From assembly GCF_016612535.1 (NCBI RefSeq), contig NZ_JAENXS010000004.1, forward strand, positions 1 through 64,000: a stretch of 64,000 bases of DNA, written 5' to 3'. Made by a program: the position numbers and the translations under genes. Source of the stretch: Bradyrhizobium diazoefficiens. GTDB lineage: Bacteria; Pseudomonadota; Alphaproteobacteria; Rhizobiales; Xanthobacteraceae. Shown here piece after piece: positions 1 to 8,116 of this stretch. Position 1 is the stretch's first letter, and each line of letters begins with the position of its first letter. Below the pieces are notes generated by a model, which worked only from the letters and a program-made list of their open reading frames with translations, made no database searches and was not told where the DNA came from.

Positions 1-199
1 GGAGCCGGGCAAGCTCACCTCGCAGTTCTGCCAACGAACGCTGTGTCGCTCCGATCACCCCGGCCCCGACACGGGCTGCGGGTTGGATCGGCGCATCCGC
101 GCGTACGGGTGGGGAGGGACTGTCAGGCGCGGTTTCGGGCTTCGAGAACGAACCGAAGTTGGCGAGGATCGATCGACCTGAAGGACGCTTGTTCGTCAT
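1..199 (-). CDS. repB: RepB plasmid/ICE partition protein, N-terminal part (runs off left edge)
   Basis: Reading leftwards from the ATG at 197-199, an open frame runs to the window edge and gives about 66 residues. It begins MTNKRPSGRSILANFGSF and contains RVGAGVIGATQRSLAELRGE, which matches the conserved N-terminal stretch of RepB in rhizobial RepABC systems (known of the family). The start codon overlaps the stop of repA as ATGA, the usual repA-repB translational coupling. RepB is the ParB-like DNA-binding partner that loads RepA onto parS sites. The ParB nuclease-like and HTH parts lie outside the window, so whether the gene is intact cannot be judged. Confidence 0.8.
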   Translation of the reverse strand, partial: MTNKRPSGRSILANFGSFSKPETAPDSPSPPVRADAPIQPAARVGAGVIGATQRSLAELRGELARL

Positions 200-1410
200 G
201 CGCGTCCCCAAGCTTGAAGGACCAGCGCAAGAACCTGGTCGTTGACCGCATCAATGGATTCCCGCGCTCGCTTGGTAGTCGCGGCAGAGATGTTGCCCGG
301 CTCCAATTCATAGAGCGTGCGCTTCGCCAGACCAGCGGTCTCGATGGCCGCGCTCGCGATGGCGGTCGCCGTCAGCACGTCTTCAGCGAACAAGTGTCGG
401 AGCATGGTCACGACCCGGACCTGAGATTGGTCAAACGGGTCGTGTCGAGTGACGACGTAGCGAAGGAAGTCCTGCTTCATCGTTGCGCCGGCATCGCGGA
501 TGACCGATATTAGATCACCCATCATCAGTAGGAACTGACTCATCGACAGCACGTCGAGCATCGCAGGGTGGACTGTCACCAGAAGTCCGGTCGCCGCATA
601 AATAGCGCCCAGCGTCAAAAAACCGAGCGAAGGCGGCGTGTCTAGAATGACTACATCGTAAGCATCTTCTACGTCTGTCAAAGCGAGACGCAAGCGCTCG
701 AAAAAGATGCTTTCGGAGTCCGATTGCCCTTTCGATAAGTAGCGGGGCGTCTCGTGCTCGTACTCCATGACCTCGATGTTTCCGGGAATGAGGTCGATGC
801 CAGTGAAATAGGTCGGCCGGATGATGTCAGCGATGGAGCGACGCTCGTCGTCGTAGCGCAGGGCCGCATAAATGGTCTCGTTTTGCTGGACATCAATTTC
901 CGGCTGCGCGCCGAACATGGCCGACAATGACGCTTGAGGATCGAGGTCGATCGCCAGGACGCGATAGCCTTGGAGGGCCAAGTAATGGGCAAGGTGGGCA
1001 CTAGTTGTCGTCTTCGCGCTGCCGCCCTTGAAATTCGCGACCGCCAGGACCTGCAGATGCTCGCCCGACCGACGATGGGGCAAGAACCTCAAAGCATCTG
1101 CCGGACGCTGCGCGGCGAACAGTTCCCGAAGCTCATTAATCTGCGCAAGCGTGTATGCGCGATGATTATTCTCCAGTCGGGCAGGGACGGGACCCTTGCC
1201 TTCGTTTGACATCAACTTGAGAGTGGATTCCGGAATCGAGGTCAGCTTTGAGACCTCATGAGTCATGAAATGCCGTAGGCTTTTCTGAGCGTCCGGGGGA
1301 TACATCTGTTGACGCCTGGCCTGCAGATGTCCAGAAAGCATTCCCGCGTGCCGGATAATCTTGTCGGCGGGATCTTCAATTTGAATCCTGGTCTGGGCCT
1401 GCGAAGTCAT
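196..1410 (-). CDS. repA: RepA (ParA-family) partition ATPase
   Basis: This 404-aa protein has the usual length of RepABC-type RepA. A winged-helix-like N-terminal part (about residues 45-100, with the phrase NNHRAYTLAQINELRELFA) precedes a ParA ATPase domain. The deviant Walker A is KGGSAKTTT (about residue 130), followed by DLDPQAS and the Walker B-like VVILDTPPSLG. RepA uses ATP to segregate the replicon with RepB and represses its own operon. The gene is coupled to repB by an ATGA overlap. In rhizobial plasmids and some ICEs repABC sits near traI-trb, as here, but in this window four other genes separate it from traI. A role in stabilising an excised circular ICE is inference. Confidence 0.93.
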   Translation of the reverse strand: MTSQAQTRIQIEDPADKIIRHAGMLSGHLQARRQQMYPPDAQKSLRHFMTHEVSKLTSIPESTLKLMSNEGKGPVPARLENNHRAYTLAQINELRELFAAQRPADALRFLPHRRSGEHLQVLAVANFKGGSAKTTTSAHLAHYLALQGYRVLAIDLDPQASLSAMFGAQPEIDVQQNETIYAALRYDDERRSIADIIRPTYFTGIDLIPGNIEVMEYEHETPRYLSKGQSDSESIFFERLRLALTDVEDAYDVVILDTPPSLGFLTLGAIYAATGLLVTVHPAMLDVLSMSQFLLMMGDLISVIRDAGATMKQDFLRYVVTRHDPFDQSQVRVVTMLRHLFAEDVLTATAIASAAIETAGLAKRTLYELEPGNISAATTKRARESIDAVNDQVLALVLQAWGRA

Positions 1411-1975
1411 CGCCGATTCATTCCTTCGTTGTCGGCCAGTAGGCGGTTTGTCGCCCTTTGCCCGCTAAAGCTAGGTCACGATTCTCGGTCTTCGTCCAGC
1501 CCTTTAAGGTTAACAGATACTTAACGGCACCTTCGGATCGTGCCGATCGAGACGCTGATTCGGAGGAATTTCCTCAATCTTATTGCGAGCTTATCTTGCG
1601 CGATCAAAGCGCCGCGGTGACGTTTCATCCCCCGGTAATCTTACAGTCCGAGCGTACGCCTGGTCGCCGGATTTCCGATCGCCAACAGACCAGAATCGCC
1701 GCTCAGACAAGCGACTCACAAGCCTCGGCGCTCGCGCCTTGCCGCGTTCGAGGCAATCGGGACCACGGGCTGCTCACGATCGAACCGCTGCAGCGCGCGA
1801 CTCGGCTGCGCAGCGGAGGGAGGGGGGCCTTCAGGGAGACAGTTAGATGCCTTGCGCGTTTGCGATGCAGGGCTAACTCACGACAAGACCGGCCGTGGGG
1901 TTTTATCGCACGCAGCGTAAGACGGCTGAAACGGAGCGAAAGAAGCCTAGGCCTGCTGTGCCGTGGTCCATGATG
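1411..1975. promoter_or_regulatory. Intergenic region upstream of repA with an imperfectly understood inverted repeat
   Basis: No convincing gene is seen in these 565 bases. Upstream of repA lies an inverted repeat at 1525-1545 with arms CGGCAC and GTGCCG separated by 9 bp. A second, weaker one lies at about 1510-1526 (GTTAA, 7 bp, TTAAC). Either could be an autoregulatory operator for the rep operon or a lux/tra-type box. Neither matches a consensus well enough to name it. Confidence 0.3.
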
Positions 1976-2755
1976 CTAAGGCGATGCTTTGGCCTTCGAT
2001 AGAGGCGGCAGCAATTGCGGCGGGGTTTGCGGCTGTGGCAAGGGCAAGACATTTGGGAGTGTCGGCTTGCCGGTGTACGCACGAACTATCTTCGTTGCAG
2101 GGTCGAAGAAGAACCGACCCCAGACAGTTTGAAACCCGCACTCTGGTCGGAACGGACTGAGTCCATACCCCGGCAGAGGGACAGGGTTGGCCTGCGCAAG
2201 CATCTTCAGCGCATATTCGCGGAGCAACGGAATATCCTTATCCGCAATCGCATCCGGTATCTGGCCGCGCGAAATGGAGTACAGCGCGATCATCTCAGGG
2301 CGCGGGAGTGGCGTGCTCGGCGGGATGTTCAGCTTCAGGTCGATGACGCGGTTGAGAAACGCGGCATTGCTCTCCTGCAACAGGAGAATGGGAAATCCCG
2401 AGAACTCCGGGTAGTAGGAGCTGGGCTGCTTGAGCTGACTTCTCATCTCCGCGACTGACGAGGAGCTCATGATGACTTCCCGAATCCTGAGCTCACGTTG
2501 AAAGAGCTCTCTTTGTATCCTCGTGTTGCGTTCGATTTCGTCCTCCGCATCTTTCCGGCATTGTTGGTATGAGGTCAGATAGGCACCTCCCGCGGTCACG
2601 ACACACAGGGTCAGGAGCCAGAGAAAGAAACCACTATTGAGGATCGAGACAAGCTTGCTCTTCTTCGGTTTGTCGATCGCGGCGAGAACGCGCTTCCTGA
2701 AGATGATGTCGCTTGCCACTGAGATCCTTCGGATTCGCTTACTCAAGACAGCCAC
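1976..2755 (-). CDS. Hypothetical single-pass membrane protein with proline-rich C terminus
   Basis: I do not recognise this 259-aa family. One hydrophobic helix is visible at about residues 42-62 (FFLWLLTLCVVTAGGAYL), preceded by a basic N-terminal segment (KRIRR, KKSK). The large C-terminal part (about 190 residues) would therefore lie on the periplasmic side, and its last 30 residues are proline-rich (LPLPQPQTPPQLLPPL). Translation starts at a GTG that overlaps the TGA of the upstream gene (GTGA). It is therefore probably coupled to the HExxH protein at 2756-3799, and the two products may work together. No catalytic motif is visible. Confidence 0.6.
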   Translation of the reverse strand: MAVLSKRIRRISVASDIIFRKRVLAAIDKPKKSKLVSILNSGFFLWLLTLCVVTAGGAYLTSYQQCRKDAEDEIERNTRIQRELFQRELRIREVIMSSSSVAEMRSQLKQPSSYYPEFSGFPILLLQESNAAFLNRVIDLKLNIPPSTPLPRPEMIALYSISRGQIPDAIADKDIPLLREYALKMLAQANPVPLPGYGLSPFRPECGFQTVWGRFFFDPATKIVRAYTGKPTLPNVLPLPQPQTPPQLLPPLSKAKASP

Positions 2756-3799
2756 TCAGTTGCAGACATACCCATAGGCTTGACCTCCTGTCGGGCAGAA
2801 TGCCGGGCATCCGGCAATTCGCACAGCTTGGCTTGCGCACCTCGGCTCGGGCGCGACCATGGGGGGAGACGGGCCCCAGCATCCGCACGCCGTCATGGGA
2901 GTGCCTGGCGGAAGCCCGACAGGCATCGACGAGGCGATATTCTGTGGAGGGGGGATCACTGAGCCGGTCACTGGACCTGCTGGCGTGCCGCACCAGCATG
3001 GTGTGCCGGCGGGCGCTGATCCGGGCAAACCGCACGTACCGAGAACCGTGCCGCAGATGTTCGAGACGCCCGCTCCGGCAAATTGAGAAACCGGGTGATT
3101 GATCTGGTTTGCGTTAACGGGACCATTGGTGACCCCGACTTGATTTGCATTACGCGTCGCAACCCAGGCCGCATAACGAGTTTCGGCTTCGTAGGCGGGT
3201 CGTTCGACATCGGCATAGCTGCGGAGGTACCGGACGGCGAAATCGTGAATACCCCAGCTTTGATACTGACCGACATGGGTCAACTCATGCGCCCAGAGAG
3301 TTGGATTGTACAAGGCGTCATTCTGTTCCTTGAACACCACGACATAATCCAGGGTGATCGCAGCGGCTTCCCCGTAGCGTATGGCGTTGACCTGCAGGGT
3401 CAGGTCGCCTCCGCCTCCGACTCGATAGCGGACGGCATTGAGAATGTTCCCGGGGATGAATCCGGTTAGGTTTGCGCGGATGTCGGGGGGAATGGCATCG
3501 ACACCATTGCGCAAGGCGTCGTCCCGCGAACGCGCAATGAGTTCAATCAGCGCCGGGGCTCCGGACTGGACAAAGGCTTCGTTGACGACATGCGTCGCAC
3601 CTTCTTCGATCGCTTTATATGGAGGAACGGCGTTCTTGACCTGGCGGTGGGCGTCGTCGAGAGCTGTACCGACACCGGGTGCGACATTGTTGATAAGGTC
3701 GCCCAGAAGGCCGCCGGCAATGGATGGCGAGATGCTGGTCAGCGTTAGAATTGCTGGAAACAAGATCGTTATGACTCTCACAAGAAACTCCGCACTCAA
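2756..3799 (-). CDS. Secreted HExxH (DUF4157-like) putative metalloprotease
   Basis: This 347-aa protein starts with a signal-peptide-like segment (hydrophobic residues 6-28, ending SIAGG). The central part holds HELTHVGQYQ at about residue 171. This is an HExxH zinc motif in the setting typical of DUF4157 proteins, followed by a possible third ligand region (DVERPAYEAETRYAAW). The last 100 residues are rich in Cys, Pro and Gly (CGTVLGTCG, CWCG, CGCW), which suggests a disulfide-stabilised periplasmic or secreted tail. The gene is translationally coupled (GTGA) to the downstream membrane protein. Proteolytic activity is inferred from the motif only; substrate unknown. Confidence 0.6.
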   Translation of the reverse strand: MSAEFLVRVITILFPAILTLTSISPSIAGGLLGDLINNVAPGVGTALDDAHRQVKNAVPPYKAIEEGATHVVNEAFVQSGAPALIELIARSRDDALRNGVDAIPPDIRANLTGFIPGNILNAVRYRVGGGGDLTLQVNAIRYGEAAAITLDYVVVFKEQNDALYNPTLWAHELTHVGQYQSWGIHDFAVRYLRSYADVERPAYEAETRYAAWVATRNANQVGVTNGPVNANQINHPVSQFAGAGVSNICGTVLGTCGLPGSAPAGTPCWCGTPAGPVTGSVIPPPQNIASSMPVGLPPGTPMTACGCWGPSPPMVAPEPRCASQAVRIAGCPAFCPTGGQAYGYVCN

Positions 3800-4769
3800 A
3801 TGAATGAATAATGGTTAGCGCTCACGCTCCCGGTCGGCCTCCGGCGGTGCCTGGGGGTCCAGAGGTCTCCTCTGGCGCACAAGCCGGTTTTCTTCGCAAA
3901 CCGAGCGAACGCATCACCGCCGCTCCTGAAATTCAATACGTGCATGTTGGCGGCGACGCGCAAGTGCGCTGTTCTGGCCCCTCAGCCCGGGAAAGTTTGG
4001 CACACTTCATGGTTGTCTGGCCAGATGGTTGTGGCTACGCTCAGCGCGGGGTTGTGGGGCGTTAGCGTTGAGTAATCCGTTCGACCTCTCAAGGGAGCTG
4101 GGTAATTTTCCGCTCCCGGCAAATCGGACCGGGTGGACTGGAAGCTCGGACGCTACGTCAAGGTGGACCGCGTCCGTCGCCAGATCGAAGAGGAGTACGA
4201 GCCCTAAGACCGCTGAGGCGGTCGCCGCCGCCATCACTCGCTGCAATCTCCACAAACGACGCTGGGCCTCGAAGCGGCCCCGGCTCAATTGGCAGGTGAC
4301 TAAGCGGCCATTTCGAGGGGAAGCTGCCTTTTCGATAACGGGCATATGGGGGGCCAGCGTGACGCGACAGTTCTTCGACCGCCAAAGGGAGCTTTGGCCG
4401 TATATTCGTCAAAGCGGCCCGCAGCTATGATCTAGGCGACGAAGGTTTCTTCCATGATGAGCAACAGGTCGACTGGCTAGGCGCCATCTTGAAGAGCAAG
4501 CGGCTTTACAATCAGCTGGACCGGGTCAAATCAGTTGCGCGCATCACCGGAAACGAATCGATCCAGAAGCGCCGCGGAATTGTTTGCGCAACGCGATAAG
4601 ATCGTCAGGGGTCTCTGGAGGGTCACGCAGGCGCCTCGAATCTGACCCGACGCGTCTGCGATCCTGAAAGCCGAACCTTCTACTTCGCGGCCGTCAGAGC
4701 CCGGAAGCAGCAGCGGAAGCCACGGCTTCGTTGACGTGGGTATCTTCTGGCGTCGCGATTATCCCGGCC
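3800..4769. other. Stretch without a convincing gene (possible decayed coding remnant)
   Basis: Several overlapping frames are open here but none has a good start, length or recognisable product. A plus-strand frame at about 4396-4600 reads like former coding sequence (YDLGDEGFFHDEQQVDWLG) but has no start and ends in a stop, and an upstream fragment (TRQFFDRQRELW) lies in a different frame. I read this as a degraded gene remnant of unknown origin. Confidence 0.3.
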
Positions 4770-4886
4770 CTATTTCTTCTTCTTGCTGACCTTGCGAGCC
4801 TTCTTGACGGACTTGTAGCGCTTTGGCGGCGGCCGCACGCTGACATGGTGCCTAGTGTCGCCTTTTTTTCCGGACTTCTTGCTCAT
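4770..4886 (-). CDS. 38-aa lysine-rich small protein coupled to the SLATT-like gene
   Basis: ATG at 4884-4886 overlaps the TGA of the upstream 4883-5476 gene (ATGA), and the frame ends with TAG at 4770-4772. The product begins MSKKSGKKGDTRHHVSV and ends KKARKVSKKKK. It is extremely basic, with a PPPKRY segment in the middle and no hydrophobic helix. Stop-start coupling to the membrane protein gene argues that it is real. Function unknown. A nucleic-acid- or membrane-binding partner of the upstream 2TM protein is possible but unproven. Confidence 0.45.
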   Translation of the reverse strand: MSKKSGKKGDTRHHVSVRPPPKRYKSVKKARKVSKKKK

Positions 4887-5476
4887 ACCGATGCTCGTTT
4901 GCGTCGCAATAGGTTGCTGAAGAGGGGCTGTCGCTCGGACTCCAGCTTGTACTCATATGCGTGGAAGGCCACGACATGCCGGAACAGCCGATGGAGGCGA
5001 GGTACCCATAGACGGTTTCGGCGCTTCATCTCGGGGTCGCTGGTGGTGGCGTCCAACGCTGCGTTGTAGGCTAGGGCGTCCAGCGCGCGGAGAGGCATCG
5101 GTTCATCGCCGGCGATGGTGAAGAGCTTGGCGTTGTACCGTTTCTGGTCAGGAGCCGGGTCGAGCTCGATTTCGGCGAGCATGTCGTTGTACTTCTTCTG
5201 CAGAATCTCGTGCGTTCGCGCGCGATAGCCAAAATCGAAGGTGAGCTGCGCGGTCGCAACGATCAGCACCGCAAATTCCAGCCAGGCCTCTTCCTCAAGA
5301 TGAATGAGTTTGGCGGCCTTGCCTGCAACGCTCGCGCCGAGAACGATGACGACGAAATTCAGAAGGCGATTCAGGAAATCGAGATAGTTCCGGCGCGCAG
5401 TGTGATAGATCGCGCACCGGAGGGCATCGAATTTCGGGCCGAAGACATAACCGTCCTTCTGCGGCGTTTCCGTCAT
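4883..5476 (-). CDS. SLATT-like two-transmembrane protein, putative pore-forming effector
   Basis: This 197-aa protein has two close hydrophobic segments at about residues 38-58 (LLNFVVIVLGASVAGKAAKL) and 66-86 (WLEFAVLIVATAQLTFDFGY). A cytoplasmic helical region with conserved-looking RAR and KYNDMLAEIE stretches follows. This 2TM-plus-helical-tail layout is that of SLATT domain proteins, described in comparative genomics as effectors of nucleotide-dependent conflict systems. No SMODS/CD-NTase or SLOG partner is seen beside it. The only immediate partner is a coupled 38-aa basic protein. The assignment rests on topology and overall look rather than a decisive motif. Confidence 0.5.
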   Translation of the reverse strand: MTETPQKDGYVFGPKFDALRCAIYHTARRNYLDFLNRLLNFVVIVLGASVAGKAAKLIHLEEEAWLEFAVLIVATAQLTFDFGYRARTHEILQKKYNDMLAEIELDPAPDQKRYNAKLFTIAGDEPMPLRALDALAYNAALDATTSDPEMKRRNRLWVPRLHRLFRHVVAFHAYEYKLESERQPLFSNLLRRKRASV

Positions 5477-5837
5477 TTTCTGGGAGGAGGTGGCGGCGGA
5501 GGCGGCCGGACGGGAACGTGCGTGCCGGGGGATGGGCTGCTCGGCCGCGGCGGTGGAGAGACGCCAATATGCCTAGTCTCTCGTTGGTCAGACATGAGAA
5601 AGCTTTCAGATGGTCGGAGCCGGACTCTTAGTTGATTCGCTGGCGTGCAATCACCCGTTACAAGAAGCTGTCCTCATATTTCAAAGGCGACGCCGGAGGC
5701 GCGGCCAAAATTTCGAGGCCAAGGCCGTTCCCCAAACCGGCCGCTCGGACAGCCCCCGTTAATTCTACAGAGGGTACGAGCCGCCGCCCCATGCTGACTT
5801 GCCTCCGTTCACCAGAACGCGACGGAAGATTCGGCGA

Positions 5838-6461
5838 ATGCAAGCAATTGCGATAGATGCCAACGAACACGGCGGATTGGGGTCTCTGGTCGATGAGATG
5901 CATCAGTTGCGCTCCCGGGTATTCGCCGGCCGGCTCGGTTGGCGGGTAAAGATCGAGCAGGGCCGCGAGCGCGATGAATACGACGCCCTCGACCCGACCT
6001 ACATCCTGGCCCTGACCGATCGCGGCGACGTCGCCGGCTGCGCGCGTCTGCTTCCAAGCACGGGCCCAACCATGTTGTCGTGGACCTTCCCGCAACCGCT
6101 CCCGGGCGGCCGGCTACGGGGCAAATCCACCATGGTCGAGAGTTCGCGCTTTTACGCCGACACTGGAGGCGAGGGGAGGGGAGGCCGGTTCCTGCACGAG
6201 GCCACGCTGATGATGTTCGCTGGAATCATCGAGTGGTCGATGTCGAACGGCTTCGATGAAATCGCCACGGCGACGGACGTGCGCCTTGAGCGCATCCTGC
6301 ACCGGTCGGGTTGGCCGATGACGCGCCTCGGCAGCGTGGAGCTCATCGGCGAGACCATGAGCGTCGCCGGCATCCTGCCGGCCGACCAGGCAAGCTTCGA
6401 ACGGGTCTGTCCGCCTGGCTATCGTTCCGACCTGCGCCGCCTTCAGCGCGTCGCTGCGTAA
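5838..6461 (+). CDS. traI: Acyl-homoserine-lactone synthase (TraI/LuxI family)
   Basis: The product makes an N-acyl-homoserine lactone from S-adenosylmethionine and an acyl carrier, the quorum signal that switches conjugation in rhizobial plasmids and ICEs. From the internal ATG at 5838 (MQAIAID) the protein is 207 aa, the normal length. The first ATG-type start at 5799 would add 13 non-conserved basic residues. Family residues are visible: R25, F29 and W35 in LRSRVFAGRLGW, acidic residues in ERDEYD (D46, D49), the CARLLPSTGPTML block, and VESSRF. It stands directly before trbB (3-bp gap) as the first gene of a traI-trb operon. No luxR/traR gene is in this window. Confidence 0.92.
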   Translation: MQAIAIDANEHGGLGSLVDEMHQLRSRVFAGRLGWRVKIEQGRERDEYDALDPTYILALTDRGDVAGCARLLPSTGPTMLSWTFPQPLPGGRLRGKSTMVESSRFYADTGGEGRGGRFLHEATLMMFAGIIEWSMSNGFDEIATATDVRLERILHRSGWPMTRLGSVELIGETMSVAGILPADQASFERVCPPGYRSDLRRLQRVAA

Positions 6462-6464
6462 ACG

Positions 6465-7445
6465 ATGGCGAGCGATATGGCCGAACTTCGTTCTCATCCG
6501 CGACTTGTCCGCAAACTCCAGGACGCCCTGGGCGATCAGATCTGCGCCGCGCTCGATGATCCAGCGGTCGTCGAGGTGATGCTCAATCCGGATGGCCGGT
6601 TGTTCATTGAACGACTAGGCCACGGGATGACAGCTGCCGGGAGCATGCTGGGGGCGACCGCCGAGATCATTATCGGCAGTGTCGCGCATGCGCTGCAATC
6701 GGAGGCCGACGACGAGCGTCCGATCATCTCAGGGGAACTGCCGATCGGCGGTCATCGCTTCGAAGGCTTGCTGCCGCCCATCGTCGGTGCTCCCACATTC
6801 ACGATCAGAAAGCGGGCTTCGCGTCTCTTCGATCTCGAGAATTACGTGACGCAGGGTGTGATGACCGCCGACCAGCTCGCGGTCATCCACAACGCCATCG
6901 CCTCGCGCCTGAACATCGTGGTGTCGGGCGGCACGGGCTCGGGTAAGACGACACTCGCCAATGCTGTGATCGCCGCGATCGTCGCGCACGCGCCTGAGCA
7001 CCGCCTCGTCATTCTCGAAGACACGGCCGAGATCCAGTGTCTGGCCGAAAACGCCGTCTCACTGCACACGAGCGACGCGGTCGATATGGCGCGCCTGCTC
7101 AAGAGCACCATGCGGCTCCGACCCGATCGCATCATCGTCGGCGAGGTCCGCGACGGCGCGGCGCTCACGCTGCTCAAGGCGTGGAACACCGGACATCCGG
7201 GGGGCATCACCACCATCCACGCCAACAGCGCGCTTTCCGCGCTGCGCCGTCTCGAGCAGCTCACGGCCGAAGCCAGTCAACAGCCTATGCGCGAGGTCAT
7301 CGGAGAGGCGGTCGACCTGATTGTCTCGATCGAGCGGACGGATCGCGGCCGTCAGGTCCGCGACGTGCTCCATGTCGAGAGCTTCTCGGCGGGCCAATAT
7401 CAAACCCAATCCTACACCCGAACGGAGGAGCGCCATGTCGCGTAA
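6465..7445 (+). CDS. trbB: TrbB, conjugal transfer (T4SS) VirB11-like ATPase
   Basis: This 326-aa protein is a hexameric secretion ATPase at the inner-membrane base of the mating-pair apparatus. Motifs are [10 protein letters not shown] (Walker A, about residue 152), [12 protein letters not shown] (Walker B/Asp box), [16 protein letters not shown] and the His box [12 protein letters not shown]. An N-terminal domain with [16 protein letters not shown] is also typical. An alternative in-frame ATG lies 12 bp downstream at 6477. Its end overlaps trbC by 11 bp. Confidence 0.95.
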   Translation: MASDMAELRSHPRLVRKLQDALGDQICAALDDPAVVEVMLNPDGRLFIERLGHGMTAAGSMLGATAEIIIGSVAHALQSEADDERPIISGELPIGGHRFEGLLPPIVGAPTFTIRKRASRLFDLENYVTQGVMTADQLAVIHNAIASRLNIVVSGGTGSGKTTLANAVIAAIVAHAPEHRLVILEDTAEIQCLAENAVSLHTSDAVDMARLLKSTMRLRPDRIIVGEVRDGAALTLLKAWNTGHPGGITTIHANSALSALRRLEQLTAEASQQPMREVIGEAVDLIVSIERTDRGRQVRDVLHVESFSAGQYQTQSYTRTEERHVA

Positions 7446-7815
7446 CCGCATGATGATCGCAGGTGTCAGCGGCCTGCTGCTCGCACTTGTAATACTCGAC
7501 CCCGCCTTTGCATCGACCAGCGGCGGCGGCAATCTGCCTTGGGAGAGCCCGCTTCAGCAGATCCAGCAATCGATCACCGGTCCGGTGGCCGGGTTCATCG
7601 CGCTTGCAGCCGTGGCGGTTGCCGGCGGCATGTTGATCTTCGGTGGCGAGCTCAACGACTTCGCGCGACGGCTCATGTATGTCGTGCTCGTCGCCGGCAT
7701 CCTTCTCGGCGCCACGCAAATCGTCGCCTTGTTCGGTTCGAGCGGCGCCTCGATCGGCGATGTCGCCCGCACGCCGCCGACCGCGGATAGGGCAGGGGAC
7801 CTCGGTCATGGCTGA
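7435..7815 (+). CDS. trbC: TrbC, conjugal pilin precursor
   Basis: The start at 7435 gives [10 protein letters not shown] and a 126-aa protein. The longer open frame upstream lies inside trbB and is rejected. A signal-like hydrophobic N terminus ([18 protein letters not shown]) is followed by two transmembrane segments ([19 protein letters not shown] and [20 protein letters not shown]), the pattern of VirB2/TrbC major pilins, which are cleaved and sometimes cyclised. It overlaps trbB by 11 bp and trbD by 8 bp, so translation is coupled. Confidence 0.92.
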   Translation: MSRNRMMIAGVSGLLLALVILDPAFASTSGGGNLPWESPLQQIQQSITGPVAGFIALAAVAVAGGMLIFGGELNDFARRLMYVVLVAGILLGATQIVALFGSSGASIGDVARTPPTADRAGDLGHG

Positions 7816-8107
7816 GGTCGGCACCAATCTCAGACGCAACCGCATTCATCGCGCGCTATCACGACCGAACCTTCTGTTCGGCGCCGATCGCGAGCTCGTG
7901 CTGCTGACCGGCCTTGCCGCGGTCATCCTGATCTTCGTCGTGCTCACCTGGTATGCGGCGATGCTCGGCGCCGCGATCTGGATCGTTGTCGTGGCGGCAC
8001 TGCGGATGATGGCGAAGGCGGACCCGATGATGCGGCGCGTCTATGCCCGCCACATCTCCTATCGCCCGTACTACCGGGCGACCTCGACGCCCTGGCGCAG
8101 CTATTGA
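7808..8107 (+). CDS. trbD: TrbD, conjugal transfer membrane protein (VirB3-like)
   Basis: The 99-aa product starts at ATG 7808 ([30 protein letters not shown]). It has the [18 protein letters not shown] signature of TrbD/VirB3 and one long hydrophobic region (about residues 33-65). It sits in the inner membrane beside the TrbE ATPase. Order and overlaps (trbC-trbD-trbE) match the conserved rhizobial operon. Upstream extension of the frame lies within trbC and is not expected to be coding. Confidence 0.92.
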   Translation: MAEVGTNLRRNRIHRALSRPNLLFGADRELVLLTGLAAVILIFVVLTWYAAMLGAAIWIVVVAALRMMAKADPMMRRVYARHISYRPYYRATSTPWRSY

Positions 8108-8116
8108 GGCCCGCTC

